Below are positions 8,083 to 16,971 of a stretch of 64,000 nt of DNA, in pieces. Made by a program: the position numbers and the translations under genes. Position 1 is the stretch's first letter; each line of letters begins with the position of its first letter. The notes beneath the pieces are model-generated. The model saw nothing but the letters and a program-made list of their open reading frames with translations, did no database searches and had not been told where the DNA came from. The DNA comes from Balneola sp. EhC07 (GTDB lineage: Bacteria; Bacteroidota; Rhodothermia; Balneolales; Balneolaceae). The DNA is taken from positions 275,565 through 339,564 of the forward strand of contig NZ_LXYG01000016.1 in assembly GCF_001650905.1 (NCBI RefSeq), in the 5' to 3' direction.

Positions 8083-9288
8083 TTAAAAAGTATGAATTAA
8101 AAATCCGGATCGTAACTTAGGTTCGAACCAGGTTGATTTAGGAGGCATCAGTAATCCTGCATCAGAAACATCAACCAGCTCACGAATGTTGGTCGGATAC
8201 ATGCTGATTGCCATATCAGCTTTGCCGGAATTAACAAGCTTCTCCAGTTCGTTGGTGCCCCTGATTCCCCCAACAAAAAATAGATTTTTATCCGTGCGTT
8301 GATCCGAAATACCAAGTAATGGTTCAAGTAAATGTTCCTGCAGTCTGGCTACATCTAATGAAGATGCAACATCAGATCTATTACTCTCAGGAAGTGATAG
8401 CGAGTACCAGCTTCCATCCAGATAAACACATATATCGCCTTTGTTTTCCGGTTCAGAATTTGTTGTTTGCGTCAGTTCAAATTTATCCTTCAATACAGAA
8501 AGAAAATTATCCGGAGTAGAATAAACAATTCGGTTATAGGAAAGTATTTCCATTTGTTGCATCGGAAAAACTACGGCCGGAAAGTAGTTATACTCTTCCT
8601 CTCCTGTATGATTCGGATTCTGCTTCTTCATTTGTGCAGCTGTTCTTGAAGCACTTGCGCAACGGTGATGTCCGTCAGCTATGTAAAGATTTTTAATTTT
8701 TGAAAATGCACTATCGAATTCTGCGCTGTTATCAACTTTCCAAATCAGGTGTTCTACATCTTCAATTGTGATCTGGTACAGAGGCTTACCTTTACTTACT
8801 GACTCCATCATTTCAGAAATTCCGGCAGTATCATCAAAAGTTATCATAACCGGTTCAGCATGTGCTTGCTGAGTAATTATGTGTTTTGTCCGGTCATCCT
8901 CTTTATCCGGTCTGGTTAGCTCATGCTTCAAAATAATTTCATTGTCATATTCAGCCACACTTACACAACCAAAGATTCCTGATTGAGAACGTCCTCTCCA
9001 GTTCAGTTTATAAACGTAAAGAGCGTCTTTTTCTTCCTGAACAAAATGTTCAGAATCTAATAGTTTGGATAGGTTTTCAGCTCCTTTTTGGTAGACCTCT
9101 TCGGCATGAATATCCATACTCTCAGGAAGATCGATCTCAGGGCGAATAACATGTAAGAAGCTATCAGGCTTATTTCGGGCTAATTCTCTGGCTTCATCAG
9201 TGTTGATCACATCGTATGGAACACTAATTATGTTTTTTGCAGATTCAGGTTTTGGTCGCCATGCCTTAAAGGATTTTACTACTGCCAT
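8083..9288 (-). CDS. DUF1015 family protein
   Basis: The 401-residue cytoplasmic protein starts FKAWRPKPESAKNIISVPYDVIN and continues with ELARNKPDSFLHVIRPE, FGCVSVAEY and LKHELTRPDKEDDRTKHI. It also has IADGHHRCASASRTA near residue 205. All are hallmarks of the DUF1015 family, whose biochemical role is not established. The gene lies directly upstream of serC in the same direction. DUF1015 genes often sit beside serine-pathway genes, so a role linked to serine or phosphoserine metabolism is an inference from context. Nothing is truncated. Confidence 0.85.
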   Translation of the reverse strand: MAVVKSFKAWRPKPESAKNIISVPYDVINTDEARELARNKPDSFLHVIRPEIDLPESMDIHAEEVYQKGAENLSKLLDSEHFVQEEKDALYVYKLNWRGRSQSGIFGCVSVAEYDNEIILKHELTRPDKEDDRTKHIITQQAHAEPVMITFDDTAGISEMMESVSKGKPLYQITIEDVEHLIWKVDNSAEFDSAFSKIKNLYIADGHHRCASASRTAAQMKKQNPNHTGEEEYNYFPAVVFPMQQMEILSYNRIVYSTPDNFLSVLKDKFELTQTTNSEPENKGDICVYLDGSWYSLSLPESNRSDVASSLDVARLQEHLLEPLLGISDQRTDKNLFFVGGIRGTNELEKLVNSGKADMAISMYPTNIRELVDVSDAGLLMPPKSTWFEPKLRSGFLIHTF

Positions 9289-9400
9289 ACGTGATATTAA
9301 TTTTGGATTTGGTGTATAAATAAAGGTAATTAAAAATCATCTTTATTTATGTGAAAACACCTTATTTTTATAAAAACTACTAAACGAAATAAATCGATAG

Positions 9401-9718
9401 ATGAATACTGATAATTTAAATCCTGAACAACAAGACCAGTTACTGTGTATGATGTTAATTCAACAGCATCAGCAAATTGCTATGATGGGACTGGGTAAGC
9501 TTCAAAACCCGGCAACCGGAGAAATGGAGAAAGATCTTTCTTCAGCTAAATATGCCATCGATACTTTGAATATGTTGGATAAATACACAAAAGGTAATCT
9601 TCCTCAAGAACTGAAAGGATTTCTGGATCAAACACTCACCACTCTTCGTTTAAATTATGCCGACGAAAAAAAGAAAGGCGAAAGCACGTCTTCAGAAGAG
9701 TCAAAGAGTGAAGAATAA
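9401..9718 (+). CDS. DUF1844 family protein
   Basis: A 105-residue soluble helical protein, divergent from the DUF1015 gene. The segment MMLIQQHQQIAMMGLGK, followed by DLSSAKYAIDTLNMLDKYTKGNL and LDQTLTTLRLNY, is the DUF1844 pattern. The C-terminal 20 residues are charged and Ser/Glu-rich. The function of the family is unknown. Its last bases overlap the start of the Nudix gene, suggesting translational coupling. Confidence 0.75.
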   Translation: MNTDNLNPEQQDQLLCMMLIQQHQQIAMMGLGKLQNPATGEMEKDLSSAKYAIDTLNMLDKYTKGNLPQELKGFLDQTLTTLRLNYADEKKKGESTSSEESKSEE

Positions 9719-10148
9719 AAAAATAGAAGCAGCCGGCGGGATTGTCTTTAGAAGAACAGAGAAAAACCAAACTGAAGTTTTAATGATCTTCAGAAACGGT
9801 TTTTGGGATATTCCTAAAGGTAAAAGAGAGAAAGGTGAAACCATTGAAATGTGCGCAAGAAGAGAAGTGATGGAAGAGGTTGGCGCAGATTCGTTGCCAT
9901 TGATTTCTAACGAACTGGTTTCTTCAAAGCATTCGTACGATCAAAAAGGTAAAATATACCACAAGACCACCTATTGGTTTGCCATGAGTTTTGAGAACCC
10001 GCAATCTTTTACTCCTGAAACTTCAGAAGGGATCGAATTGGTAGAGTGGGTAGAGCTTGATAAAGCGATAGGGAAGGTCGGATTTCAAAATCTTGTGCCC
10101 GTTCTGGAGGATTTCAAAGTAAAACTACCGGACATAAAAAAGGCGTGA
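9708..10148 (+). CDS. Nudix hydrolase
   Basis: The Nudix box fits GX5EX7REUXEEXGU without mismatch: GKREKGE, then RREVMEEVG, about residues 37-59. It is preceded by AAGGIVFRR, the normal first strand of the fold. Such enzymes hydrolyse nucleoside diphosphates linked to another moiety; the substrate here is not predictable. The GTG at 9708 was chosen because an ATG at 9657 would overlap the DUF1844 gene by 62 bases and add only a basic, low-complexity segment that mirrors the other frame. The ATG start remains possible. The 3' end enters a terminator hairpin shared with the convergent TonB gene. Confidence 0.82.
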   Translation: MKNKKIEAAGGIVFRRTEKNQTEVLMIFRNGFWDIPKGKREKGETIEMCARREVMEEVGADSLPLISNELVSSKHSYDQKGKIYHKTTYWFAMSFENPQSFTPETSEGIELVEWVELDKAIGKVGFQNLVPVLEDFKVKLPDIKKA

Positions 10149-10172
10149 ATGTTGCCAATCACGCCTTTTAAT
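10136..10172. terminator. Terminator overlapping the Nudix stop codon
   Basis: AAAAAGGCGTGA pairs with TCACGCCTTTT across a 12-base loop, with T-runs on both sides. It can terminate both the Nudix transcript and the convergent TonB transcript. The left arm contains the Nudix stop codon. Confidence 0.75.
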
Positions 10173-10188
10173 TTGATCTGAAAATGTA

Positions 10189-10842
10189 TCAGTTACTGAG
10201 TTTGAATAAAATCGGTAAACTCATCTGAACTTGTACAGGTCTACCTCGTTGCATTCCAGGTGAGAACTGAGCAGTTTTTACAACTCTTAGTGCTTCTTCA
10301 TCACAGCCACCGCCAATTCCACGAATAACACGTGGGTTCTGAACGTTACCGTTTTCATCAACTACAAACTGCACAGTAACACGGCCTTCTATACCGGCTC
10401 TGATTGCAACCTGAGGATACTTCACTCGTTTTTGAAGACCAGCTTGTCCACCTTTAAGTTCCGGCATATTTTCCACAACTATAAAGATTTCCTCTTCTTC
10501 ATCATCTGGCGGAGGAGGAGGTGGTGGTAAATCCATTGGTCCGTCCAAATCGAACTCGGCTATATCCAAAATCTCATCCTCAATGATCTCGTCATTAGGA
10601 ACCTCTACAGGGACCGGTGGACGCGGAGGTGGTGGTGGAGTTTCAATTTGTTTCGTTTGAATTGCCTCTTCCATTACAACTTCTTCCTGCTCATCGATCG
10701 GAGGAGGAGTTGGGGGAGGACTGTATAAGTTAATTCGTACAGCTGCAATTATAAAAAGTAATGCTACAATTAAACCTACTTCGAGGTAAACATTGTAAGA
10801 TCGCTTTAAATCAGCCTTCGAATCTTTTCTTCTGTTAATCAT
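10189..10842 (-). CDS. TonB family protein (energy transducer)
   Basis: The 217-residue protein has a single N-terminal membrane anchor (about residues 20-38, LEVGLIVALLFIIAAV). A Pro-rich and acidic periplasmic linker follows (TPPPIDEQEE, ETPPPPPRPPVP, LPPPPPPPDDEEEE). The C-terminal TonB domain reads RVKYPQVAIRAGIEGRVTVQF, then VIRGIGGGCDEEALRV, then QFSPGMQRGRPVQVQ. TonB proteins pass proton-motive energy from ExbB/ExbD to outer-membrane receptors. No exbB or exbD is adjacent. A second paralogue lies just upstream in the same orientation with a 125-bp gap. The acidic C-terminal half of the linker is unusual beside the basic linkers of classic TonB. Confidence 0.88.
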   Translation of the reverse strand: MINRRKDSKADLKRSYNVYLEVGLIVALLFIIAAVRINLYSPPPTPPPIDEQEEVVMEEAIQTKQIETPPPPPRPPVPVEVPNDEIIEDEILDIAEFDLDGPMDLPPPPPPPDDEEEEIFIVVENMPELKGGQAGLQKRVKYPQVAIRAGIEGRVTVQFVVDENGNVQNPRVIRGIGGGCDEEALRVVKTAQFSPGMQRGRPVQVQMSLPILFKLSN

Positions 10843-10967
10843 AATGAATGCCTTTTTTCATGAACTTTAAAGAAAATGATATTTCAGTTTGACTGCAAGT
10901 TATATTTTAATCTTTATGTAAAAAAAACGTGTTTTTTGGATAATTATTCTGTTTGAGTATTCAAATA

Positions 10968-11609
10968 CTATCTTTTTAGTTTGAAGTTGACAGATTGTAC
11001 CATCTTTACTTTTACCAAGGTGCCGTTTTGAACTCCCGGTGAGAACCGAACAAGTTTAATAACTCTCAAAACTTCTGCGTCAAGGTCAGGGTGAACTCCT
11101 CTGATAATTTCGGGATCAATAACTTTTCCTTGTTTATCTATAATGAACTGAACATGTACCCGGCCTTCAATGCCAATATTTTGAGCGATTTTTGGATACT
11201 TAATTTTAGAGTACAAAGCTTCTTGTCCTCCAATAATGGTAGGCATTATTGGTAAAAATTCAACAATATCATCATCATCGGTAGTCTCAGCTTTAGGAGG
11301 AACAGGTAATCTATCAGTAAAATCGCCAAAGTCAGGGAAATCCGGAATATCGATATCCAATGGGGTATCATTTGGTTTGGGAGTAAATATCATTGGTCTT
11401 TGGGGAGCAACTTTTTCGGGAGGGGTGACCGGAGGCAGGTCAATAATTTTTTCCGGGTCTACAGAAGTTTGATCTAAAATACCGGAATCATTTTCAGATC
11501 CAATATTAACATTTGTAGCAGCGATCAAAAATAAAAGCGAACAAATAATTCCTATTTCAGAAAGTATAAAGTGATTTTTCTTTAAGTCGAAGTAACGATT
11601 CTTTTTCAT
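10968..11609 (-). CDS. TonB family protein, tandem paralogue
   Basis: This 213-residue protein has the same architecture as its neighbour: an anchor at about residues 14-31 (LSEIGIICSLLFLIAAT), a Pro-rich linker (DLPPVTPPEKVAPQRP) and a TonB C-terminal domain. That domain has IIGGQEALYSKIKYPKIA, NIGIEGRVHVQF, VIRGVHPDLDAEVLRV and RFSPGVQNG. The linker is shorter and less Pro-rich than in the downstream copy. The two probably arose by tandem duplication and may serve different receptors; that is inference. The separating 125 bases could hold a separate promoter. Confidence 0.85.
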   Translation of the reverse strand: MKKNRYFDLKKNHFILSEIGIICSLLFLIAATNVNIGSENDSGILDQTSVDPEKIIDLPPVTPPEKVAPQRPMIFTPKPNDTPLDIDIPDFPDFGDFTDRLPVPPKAETTDDDDIVEFLPIMPTIIGGQEALYSKIKYPKIAQNIGIEGRVHVQFIIDKQGKVIDPEIIRGVHPDLDAEVLRVIKLVRFSPGVQNGTLVKVKMVQSVNFKLKR

Positions 11610-11679
11610 AGTGCAAGAGATTTGTTAGTGGTGTGCTCTGGTAATAAATCTCTTTTTGAAAGATGTTAGTATAACATAA

Positions 11680-12015
11680 TCATGCAGTATGAGCCTTTTC
11701 AGATGGGAACATAGATTTGAATAAGAAATGAAGTACAAAAATTGCAAACAAAGCGCCTAATGCATCGGCAACAAAATCTAAAGCTTCCGGGCTTCTGTTG
11801 GTTGGAACTACATATTGTAGAAACTCGATAAGTAGTCCATAAAAACACCCAAGAGAAAATACTTTCCAAAGACGGGGTTTTCTTTTCGTGCTACTTACTC
11901 TGAAAAGTCCAATAAGAAAAGTCCAACCTGCAAACATGATAAAGTGTCCAATTTTATCATAATCCCAGATGTTCAGAGAGAGTGATGTTTTAGATGGATA
12001 GAGGGTGGCAACCAA
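11680..12015 (-). CDS. VanZ-like membrane protein, start codon uncertain
   Basis: The VanZ pattern is seen in DKIGHFIMFAGWTFLIGL and in IEFLQYVVPTNRSPEALDFVADALGA, with about three transmembrane helices from the TTG at 12015. The usual first VanZ helix is also encoded, in frame, just upstream (RLFGILVAFTTITILVATLYP). No ATG, GTG or TTG precedes it; only ATT codons at 12070-12075 could start it. The true protein is therefore probably about 20 residues longer and begins at a rare start codon, or a start codon has been lost. It follows the NAD(P)HX repair gene closely on the same strand. VanZ family members are named after teicoplanin resistance, but most have no known role. Confidence 0.7.
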   Translation of the reverse strand: MVATLYPSKTSLSLNIWDYDKIGHFIMFAGWTFLIGLFRVSSTKRKPRLWKVFSLGCFYGLLIEFLQYVVPTNRSPEALDFVADALGALFAIFVLHFLFKSMFPSEKAHTA

Positions 12016-12094
12016 TATAGTTATGGTTGTGAAAGCTACAAGAATGCCAAAGAGCCGTTTATATTTAAAAATAATATCGATGGGTGATTCCTGT

Positions 12095-13597
12095 CTATAT
12101 TAAATGAACTGGCTCTAGTTCAGAGTTTAAATTGTTAAAATGAATACCTGCTTTTTGTTTGCCATCAATTAGAGCCTTGATGCATGTTGAATCAGATACT
12201 TTTAAAGACAACAGGAACCCGCTGACTTTACCGGCTAGTATATCTCCGAAACCCGCCCGTGAAAAGATTCGGGTATCATATCCCGTTAAATAAGCATCGC
12301 CCGAAGTTGTTCCCAAAATACAGGGAAATCCTTTTGACAAAATAGTAACATTTTTTTCTTTAGCAGTTTTAGAAACTTGAATTAACCGGTCAAACCCATC
12401 TTGAATTTCTGAAGCCAGTAAATTTTTTAGCTCGCCCGGGTGTGGAGTTAAAATCCAGTTGGCATTATCAGGTTTTTTCCAACCATCAGATTCAGAAAGA
12501 GCAAAGAGAGCGTCGGCATCGATGACAACGTTTCCGTTAAAATAAGAAAGTATCTTTTGAACAAACTTTATGGTTTCAGGATCTCTGCCAAGGCCGGGGC
12601 CGATCAATAGCGATCCCGGCTTTTCATTTAAGATCGATTGAACCTGCTCAAAATGAGAAGTTGAGAAACAAGTATCTGTATCAGTGCCAACAGGCTTTTT
12701 AATGATTTGAGTCAGGTTCTTTTCATAAATATTGAGCAATCCTTTTGGTGTGATCAGAACCACAGCTCCAACCCCGGTACCCCATGCACTTTGTGCTGCT
12801 AAAACTGCCGCTCCGGTCAAGCCTTCTGAACCCGCTATTATATAAAGAACTCCTCCATCATATTTGTGTTCGCGTTGTGTTTGATTGATGCTTGATTCTG
12901 TAAACCAATCTTCATGAATCAGATAAGCAGACTTCTCTTTAAAATGATTCGGAAAAGGAAGTTCGCACAGTACGATTTCTCCGGAATGTTCGAACCCCTC
13001 ATTCAGATAGAAACCTGTTTTTAGTGCTCCGAACGTAATCGTAAAATCGGCAAGTACAGCGTTTCCCATTTTTCTGCCGGTATCAGCGTGCAATCCTGAG
13101 GGAAGATCCAATGAAAAGACAGTTTTGTCAGACTGATTTACTCCATTTATCACATCATGATAAGGAGCTTTGACTTCGGAACTTAATCCGGTGCCAAAAA
13201 TGCCGTCCACAACAAAATCGTATTCTCTAAAATCGAAATCAGAGTCCCATTCAATAAAAGTGATGTTTCCTTTCAATTTTTTGAGTAGTTCGAAATTCTT
13301 AGAAGTGTCTTTACTTAAAGAATCAGTTCCTCCAACAAAACAGATCGTAACCGGATGATTCTTCTCAGAAAGAATTCGCGCTACAACTAAAGCATCTCCG
13401 GCGTTGTTTCCTTTCCCGCATATAAACAAACCATGAGATCTATAATCGATTTCAGATAGAATAAATTCAGCAGCTTTAGTACCTGCTATCTCCATTAAAG
13501 TGAATCCATCAATCCCAAATTCATTGATGGTGCGCTCGTCCATTCTCCGGCACTGTTCCGCAGAACAAAGATGATATGGATATGGAGGAATGTTCAT
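12095..13597 (-). CDS. nnr: Bifunctional NAD(P)HX epimerase/dehydratase
   Basis: The enzyme repairs hydrated NAD(P)H: the N-terminal YjeF_N half epimerises the R and S forms, and the C-terminal carbohydrate-kinase-like half dehydrates the S form using ADP. The N-terminal domain shows MDERTINEFGIDGFTLMEIAG and GLFICGKGNNAGDALVVAR (residues 19-75). The C-terminal domain shows YIIAGSEGLTGAAVLAAQSA, LLIGPGLGRD, VIDADALFALS and LTPHPGELKNLL, then FSRAGFGDILAGKVSGFL with the catalytic Asp. The length of 500 is normal for the fused form. Confidence 0.92.
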   Translation of the reverse strand: MNIPPYPYHLCSAEQCRRMDERTINEFGIDGFTLMEIAGTKAAEFILSEIDYRSHGLFICGKGNNAGDALVVARILSEKNHPVTICFVGGTDSLSKDTSKNFELLKKLKGNITFIEWDSDFDFREYDFVVDGIFGTGLSSEVKAPYHDVINGVNQSDKTVFSLDLPSGLHADTGRKMGNAVLADFTITFGALKTGFYLNEGFEHSGEIVLCELPFPNHFKEKSAYLIHEDWFTESSINQTQREHKYDGGVLYIIAGSEGLTGAAVLAAQSAWGTGVGAVVLITPKGLLNIYEKNLTQIIKKPVGTDTDTCFSTSHFEQVQSILNEKPGSLLIGPGLGRDPETIKFVQKILSYFNGNVVIDADALFALSESDGWKKPDNANWILTPHPGELKNLLASEIQDGFDRLIQVSKTAKEKNVTILSKGFPCILGTTSGDAYLTGYDTRIFSRAGFGDILAGKVSGFLLSLKVSDSTCIKALIDGKQKAGIHFNNLNSELEPVHLI

Positions 13598-13727
13598 TTG
13601 TTTAAATAGAAACTATGTTTGTAACAAGATTATACTCAAAATTTTACCCCCTCTTTTGTTTTCTCCCCCGAGGGAGAAAGACTTTCTAACTTAAACCGGT
13701 TTAGTTAAAAAGAGTTGGGTAAAGAGA

Positions 13728-15197
13728 TCAATAAGACCTAGCAAACAACACTTTCTGTTTCGAAGGCTTTCCTGTAACCATACAATTACCTTCCTTCCCA
13801 TCAGTTTTTAAAGGAATACAACGGATGGTTGCTTTGGTTTCATTCTTAACAAGCTCTTCGGTTTCTTCAGTTCCATCCCAGTGAGCGTAAATAAATCCGC
13901 CTTTTTCTTCCAGAACTTTTTTGAACTCACCGTAAGTTTCTACTTCTGAAGTAGCTTCTTCTCTTCGTTTCTTAGCAGCTTCAAACAGATCAACCTGAAT
14001 AGTTTCCAGTAATTCCTTAACCATAACGCCAATTCCTTCTCTGGATTCAAACGACTTGCTCAAAGTATCTCTTCGCGCTAACTCTACATTTCCTTTTTGA
14101 ACATCTCTTGGTCCTACCGCAATTCTCAATGGAATTCCCTGAGCTTCATGCTCCGCAAATTTGAAGCCCGGCTTGTAATTATCTCTGTCGTCCAGTTTTA
14201 CCCTGACTCCAAGATCTTTAAGCTCGTTGTAAATGGAATCACCATATTCAAGAACAGTTTCTCGTTCTTCATCACTTCTGTAAATCGGAACGATCACAAC
14301 CTGAGTCGGAGCTAATCTTGGAGGAATAACCAAACCCTGATCATCCGAATGCGTCATGATCAGTCCACCGATCAATCGGGTTGAAACGCCCCAGCTTGTT
14401 GCCCAAACCAGTTTGTGATCGCCATCACTATCCTGAAATTTTACATCAAAAGCTTTGGCAAAATTTTGTCCTAAAAAGTGAGACGTTCCTGCTTGCAATG
14501 CTTTGCCATCCTGCATTAATGCTTCAATACAGTAAGTATCCACGGCGCCTGCAAACCGTTCGCTTGCAGTTTTCACACCTGTGATAACCGGCATGGCCAT
14601 ATAATCTTCGGCAAAAGTCCGATACACTTCCAACATTTGGAGCGTCTCATCGACTGCTTCTTGTTCAGTTGCATGTGCAGTATGGCCTTCTTGCCACAAA
14701 AACTCCATTGTTCTCAGGAATAACCGAGTTCTCATTTCCCAACGCACAACATTTGCCCATTGATTCACTAAGATCGGAAGATCACGATAAGATTGAATCC
14801 AGCCTCTGTATGTATCCCAGATTATGGTCTCTGAAGTTGGTCGGACAATAAGCTCTTCTTCTAATTTGGATTCAGGATCAACTTCCACTCCGCCATCTAC
14901 AGCTTTTAATCTGCTGTGAGTGATAACGGCACACTCTTTCGCAAAGCCCTCTACGTGTTGAGCTTCTTTAGAAAGAAAAGATTTCGGAATAAAAAGAGGG
15001 AAGTAAGCATTTTCGTGTCCGGTATCTTTGAACATTTTGTCGAGGCCTTGCTGCATGTTTTCCCACAGAGCCATTCCTGTAGGACGGATAACCATACATC
15101 CACGCACCGGAGAATGCTCAGCGAGTTTGGCTTCCTTTACAACATCCAAGTACCATTGTGAATAATCTTTTTCTCTTTTTGTGATCTTCTGCGCCAT
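13728..15197 (-). CDS. proS: Prolyl-tRNA synthetase (archaeal/eukaryotic-like type)
   Basis: This class II synthetase charges tRNA-Pro. Its 489 residues begin [19 protein letters not shown], then [15 protein letters not shown], ending with the [20 protein letters not shown] tail of the short, archaeal/eukaryotic-like ProRS. It lacks the editing insertion of the E. coli-type enzyme (about 570 residues). Motif 2/3-like segments are [20 protein letters not shown] and [20 protein letters not shown]. The leader of this gene contains two copies of a palindrome (see 15210-15276). No terminator with a T-tract is seen in the 130 bases downstream. Confidence 0.95.
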   Translation of the reverse strand: MAQKITKREKDYSQWYLDVVKEAKLAEHSPVRGCMVIRPTGMALWENMQQGLDKMFKDTGHENAYFPLFIPKSFLSKEAQHVEGFAKECAVITHSRLKAVDGGVEVDPESKLEEELIVRPTSETIIWDTYRGWIQSYRDLPILVNQWANVVRWEMRTRLFLRTMEFLWQEGHTAHATEQEAVDETLQMLEVYRTFAEDYMAMPVITGVKTASERFAGAVDTYCIEALMQDGKALQAGTSHFLGQNFAKAFDVKFQDSDGDHKLVWATSWGVSTRLIGGLIMTHSDDQGLVIPPRLAPTQVVIVPIYRSDEERETVLEYGDSIYNELKDLGVRVKLDDRDNYKPGFKFAEHEAQGIPLRIAVGPRDVQKGNVELARRDTLSKSFESREGIGVMVKELLETIQVDLFEAAKKRREEATSEVETYGEFKKVLEEKGGFIYAHWDGTEETEELVKNETKATIRCIPLKTDGKEGNCMVTGKPSKQKVLFARSY

Positions 15198-15209
15198 AAT
15201 TTTCTGTGC

Positions 15210-15224
15210 AACCCTGACAGGGTT
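15210..15224. repeat. Palindrome copy 1 in the proS leader
   Basis: AACCCTGACAGGGTT is a perfect 7-bp-arm palindrome around a central A, ending 13 bases upstream of the proS start codon. Its core is identical to the palindrome 30 bases further upstream, so the two are copies of one repeat unit. Confidence 0.65.
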
Positions 15225-15253
15225 TCTGCAATTTTTTATTCGTGGATAATATC

Positions 15254-15276
15254 TCTAAACCCTGACAGGGTTTAGA
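15254..15276. repeat. Palindrome copy 2 in the proS leader
   Basis: Arms TCTAAACCCTG and CAGGGTTTAGA form a perfect 11-bp palindrome around a central A. The core ACCCTGACAGGGT is the same as in copy 1. Such units resemble REP-type extragenic palindromes; a leader-RNA regulatory role is possible but unproven. Confidence 0.65.
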
Positions 15277-15457
15277 AAAACCAAAGGTAACAAACTTAGA
15301 AGTGAGTTATAGCAGATTTCCCCGAAAAATTGTTTACGGTTGATGTTGGAAGTCCTTATATTTGGAGTTCTTTGAAAAAAAGAAAAGCCACGAAAGCTCT
15401 AAATCACAAATTGACATTTGGAATTTGAGTTTTGAAGCTTTCAATTTATTGACAAAT

Positions 15458-15531
15458 GGCGTGGTAGCTCAGATGGTTAGAGCGCACGACTCATAATCGT
15501 GAGGTCGACGGTTCAATTCCGTCCCACGCTA
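15458..15531 (+). tRNA. tRNA-Met (CAT anticodon)
   Basis: A full cloverleaf is visible: acceptor GGCGTGG/CCACGCT with a G-T first pair, D-arm with AGCTCAGATGGTTAGAGC, anticodon arm with loop CTCATAA, and T-arm GACGGTTCAATTCCGTC. The anticodon is CAT. It lacks initiator features, so it is either elongator tRNA-Met or the lysidine-modified tRNA-Ile2, which shares the CAT anticodon in DNA. CCA is not encoded. A terminator follows at once. Confidence 0.88.
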
Positions 15532-15536
15532 CATTA

Positions 15537-15573
15537 CAAAAAGCTCAGCTTGGAAACAGGTTGAGCTTTTTTA
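15537..15573 (+). terminator. Terminator of the tRNA-Met gene
   Basis: AAAAAGCTCA pairs with TGAGCTTTTTT across a 14-base loop, directly after the tRNA. The run of T gives a normal rho-independent stop. Confidence 0.8.
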
Positions 15574-15636
15574 ATGATGATTTTGATCTTCCCTTCTACT
15601 ATAATTGATAACTAACAGAAAAGCTGATCAAAGAAC

Positions 15637-16971
15637 ATGGACTTATCTAAGTTAAAAGAAAGTAAAACTATAGAGTTTAAAGAATCATTTAAAGATGATT
15701 CCTTGAAAACACTCTGTGCTTTTGCTAATACCAGTGGAGGTTCCCTTTTTGTAGGCGTAAAAGATGATAGTACACTTCTTGGTGGTGAAATTACAGATAA
15801 AGCCCAGCAAAGAATTGTAAATCAGATTGAGAGTGGATTAGGAATTCAACCAAATATGCTCGTTCATAAAAATGGGAACGATGAATTTCTTGAAATCAGG
15901 GTTGTTCAAAGCAAAGCACCTGTGGATTTGAGAGGAAGATTTTATAAACGAGTTGGGAATACAACAAGAGAAATTGACCGAGAAGGATTGAAATATTTGT
16001 TATTAAAAGATATACCATGGGACTCTAAAACACGGGAAGATGTAACTCAATTTAATTTGAATCACGCACACATTTTACCTTTTGCTATGCGTGCAAAAGA
16101 GAGAATAGTTGAAGTTACACCGAGCCAGTTTGACACTCAAGATTTTTTAAACCAGACTGGTCTAATTGTTAAGGACAAAATTACTAACGCAGCACTATTA
16201 TTATTTGGCAATAGTGAAAGAGCTGAATTTCCGTATGCCAAAATTCGTATAGCTCGTTTAAAGGGGGAAACTACAATTGTAGCTGATCACATTATTCAAG
16301 GGAATCTCACTAACCAGATTCAAGAATCAGAGCGGGTCATTAAAACTCTTTTAAATAAAAGATATAATATAACCAGTGAATCATTCAAGCGTGAAGAAGT
16401 ATGGGAATATCCACTGGAAGCAATTAGAGAAGCTCTTTTGAATGCTTTAGTTCACCGAAGCTACCATATTAAAAATTCAATTATTGAAGTTAAAATATAT
16501 AATGATCACATCCTTTTTTCTAATCCAGGCAAACTTCCCGATGGAATTAGTCTTAATCAACTGAAGAGAGCTCATCCTTCTATCCGTAGAAATCCTTTGA
16601 TAGCTGAGGCGTTGTTTAGAGCGGGGTATATAGAACAATTTGGCACTGGAACTTTACGAATGAAAGAAACACTAAAAGCAGCTGGGCATCCAGAGCCAGA
16701 GTTTAGCGAGGAAGAATCTGGTTTTGTTGTTCGCTTTGATGCTGTCAACGAACCAGTGGACATTAGCAATCTTGACTTAAATGAACGACAACTTAGAGCG
16801 ATTGAACTGGCTTTTGAAACAGAAATTCAGGCATCTGATCTTCAGGTACATTTTCCCAATGTAAGTCGAAAAACCATTACCCGCGATTTAACTGAATTAG
16901 TTGATCTGGAAGTGTTCGAAAAAACTGGAAGGGGGAGAGGTACACGTTATTATTCAAAGTTTAAAGGTTAA
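15637..16971 (+). CDS. AlbA_2 / RecG-C-like ATP-binding putative transcriptional regulator
   Basis: The 444-residue protein starts with an AlbA_2 (Schlafen-type) DNA-binding domain: ESKTIEFKESFKDDSLKTLCAFANTSGGSLFVGV (residues 7-42). A GHKL ATPase-like domain follows with EAIREALLNALVHRSYH and EVKIYNDHILFSNPGKLPDG, then RNPLIAEALFRAGYIEQFGTGTLRM (residues 260-350). A C-terminal winged-helix segment ends it. Such proteins are annotated as DNA-binding regulators, but their role is poorly known and they are often accessory genes. It sits straight after a tRNA gene, a common integration site, though no repeated tRNA end was found. The C-terminus reads RGRGTRYYSKFKG and then stops; the next bases look like degraded coding repeats. 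Confidence 0.78.
   Translation: MDLSKLKESKTIEFKESFKDDSLKTLCAFANTSGGSLFVGVKDDSTLLGGEITDKAQQRIVNQIESGLGIQPNMLVHKNGNDEFLEIRVVQSKAPVDLRGRFYKRVGNTTREIDREGLKYLLLKDIPWDSKTREDVTQFNLNHAHILPFAMRAKERIVEVTPSQFDTQDFLNQTGLIVKDKITNAALLLFGNSERAEFPYAKIRIARLKGETTIVADHIIQGNLTNQIQESERVIKTLLNKRYNITSESFKREEVWEYPLEAIREALLNALVHRSYHIKNSIIEVKIYNDHILFSNPGKLPDGISLNQLKRAHPSIRRNPLIAEALFRAGYIEQFGTGTLRMKETLKAAGHPEPEFSEEESGFVVRFDAVNEPVDISNLDLNERQLRAIELAFETEIQASDLQVHFPNVSRKTITRDLTELVDLEVFEKTGRGRGTRYYSKFKG

Noticed and set aside
13640..13690. A GC-rich hairpin (TTTCTCCC...GGGAGAAA) after proS as a possible terminator
   Set aside because: No T-tract follows the stem on either strand, so it does not look like a rho-independent terminator.
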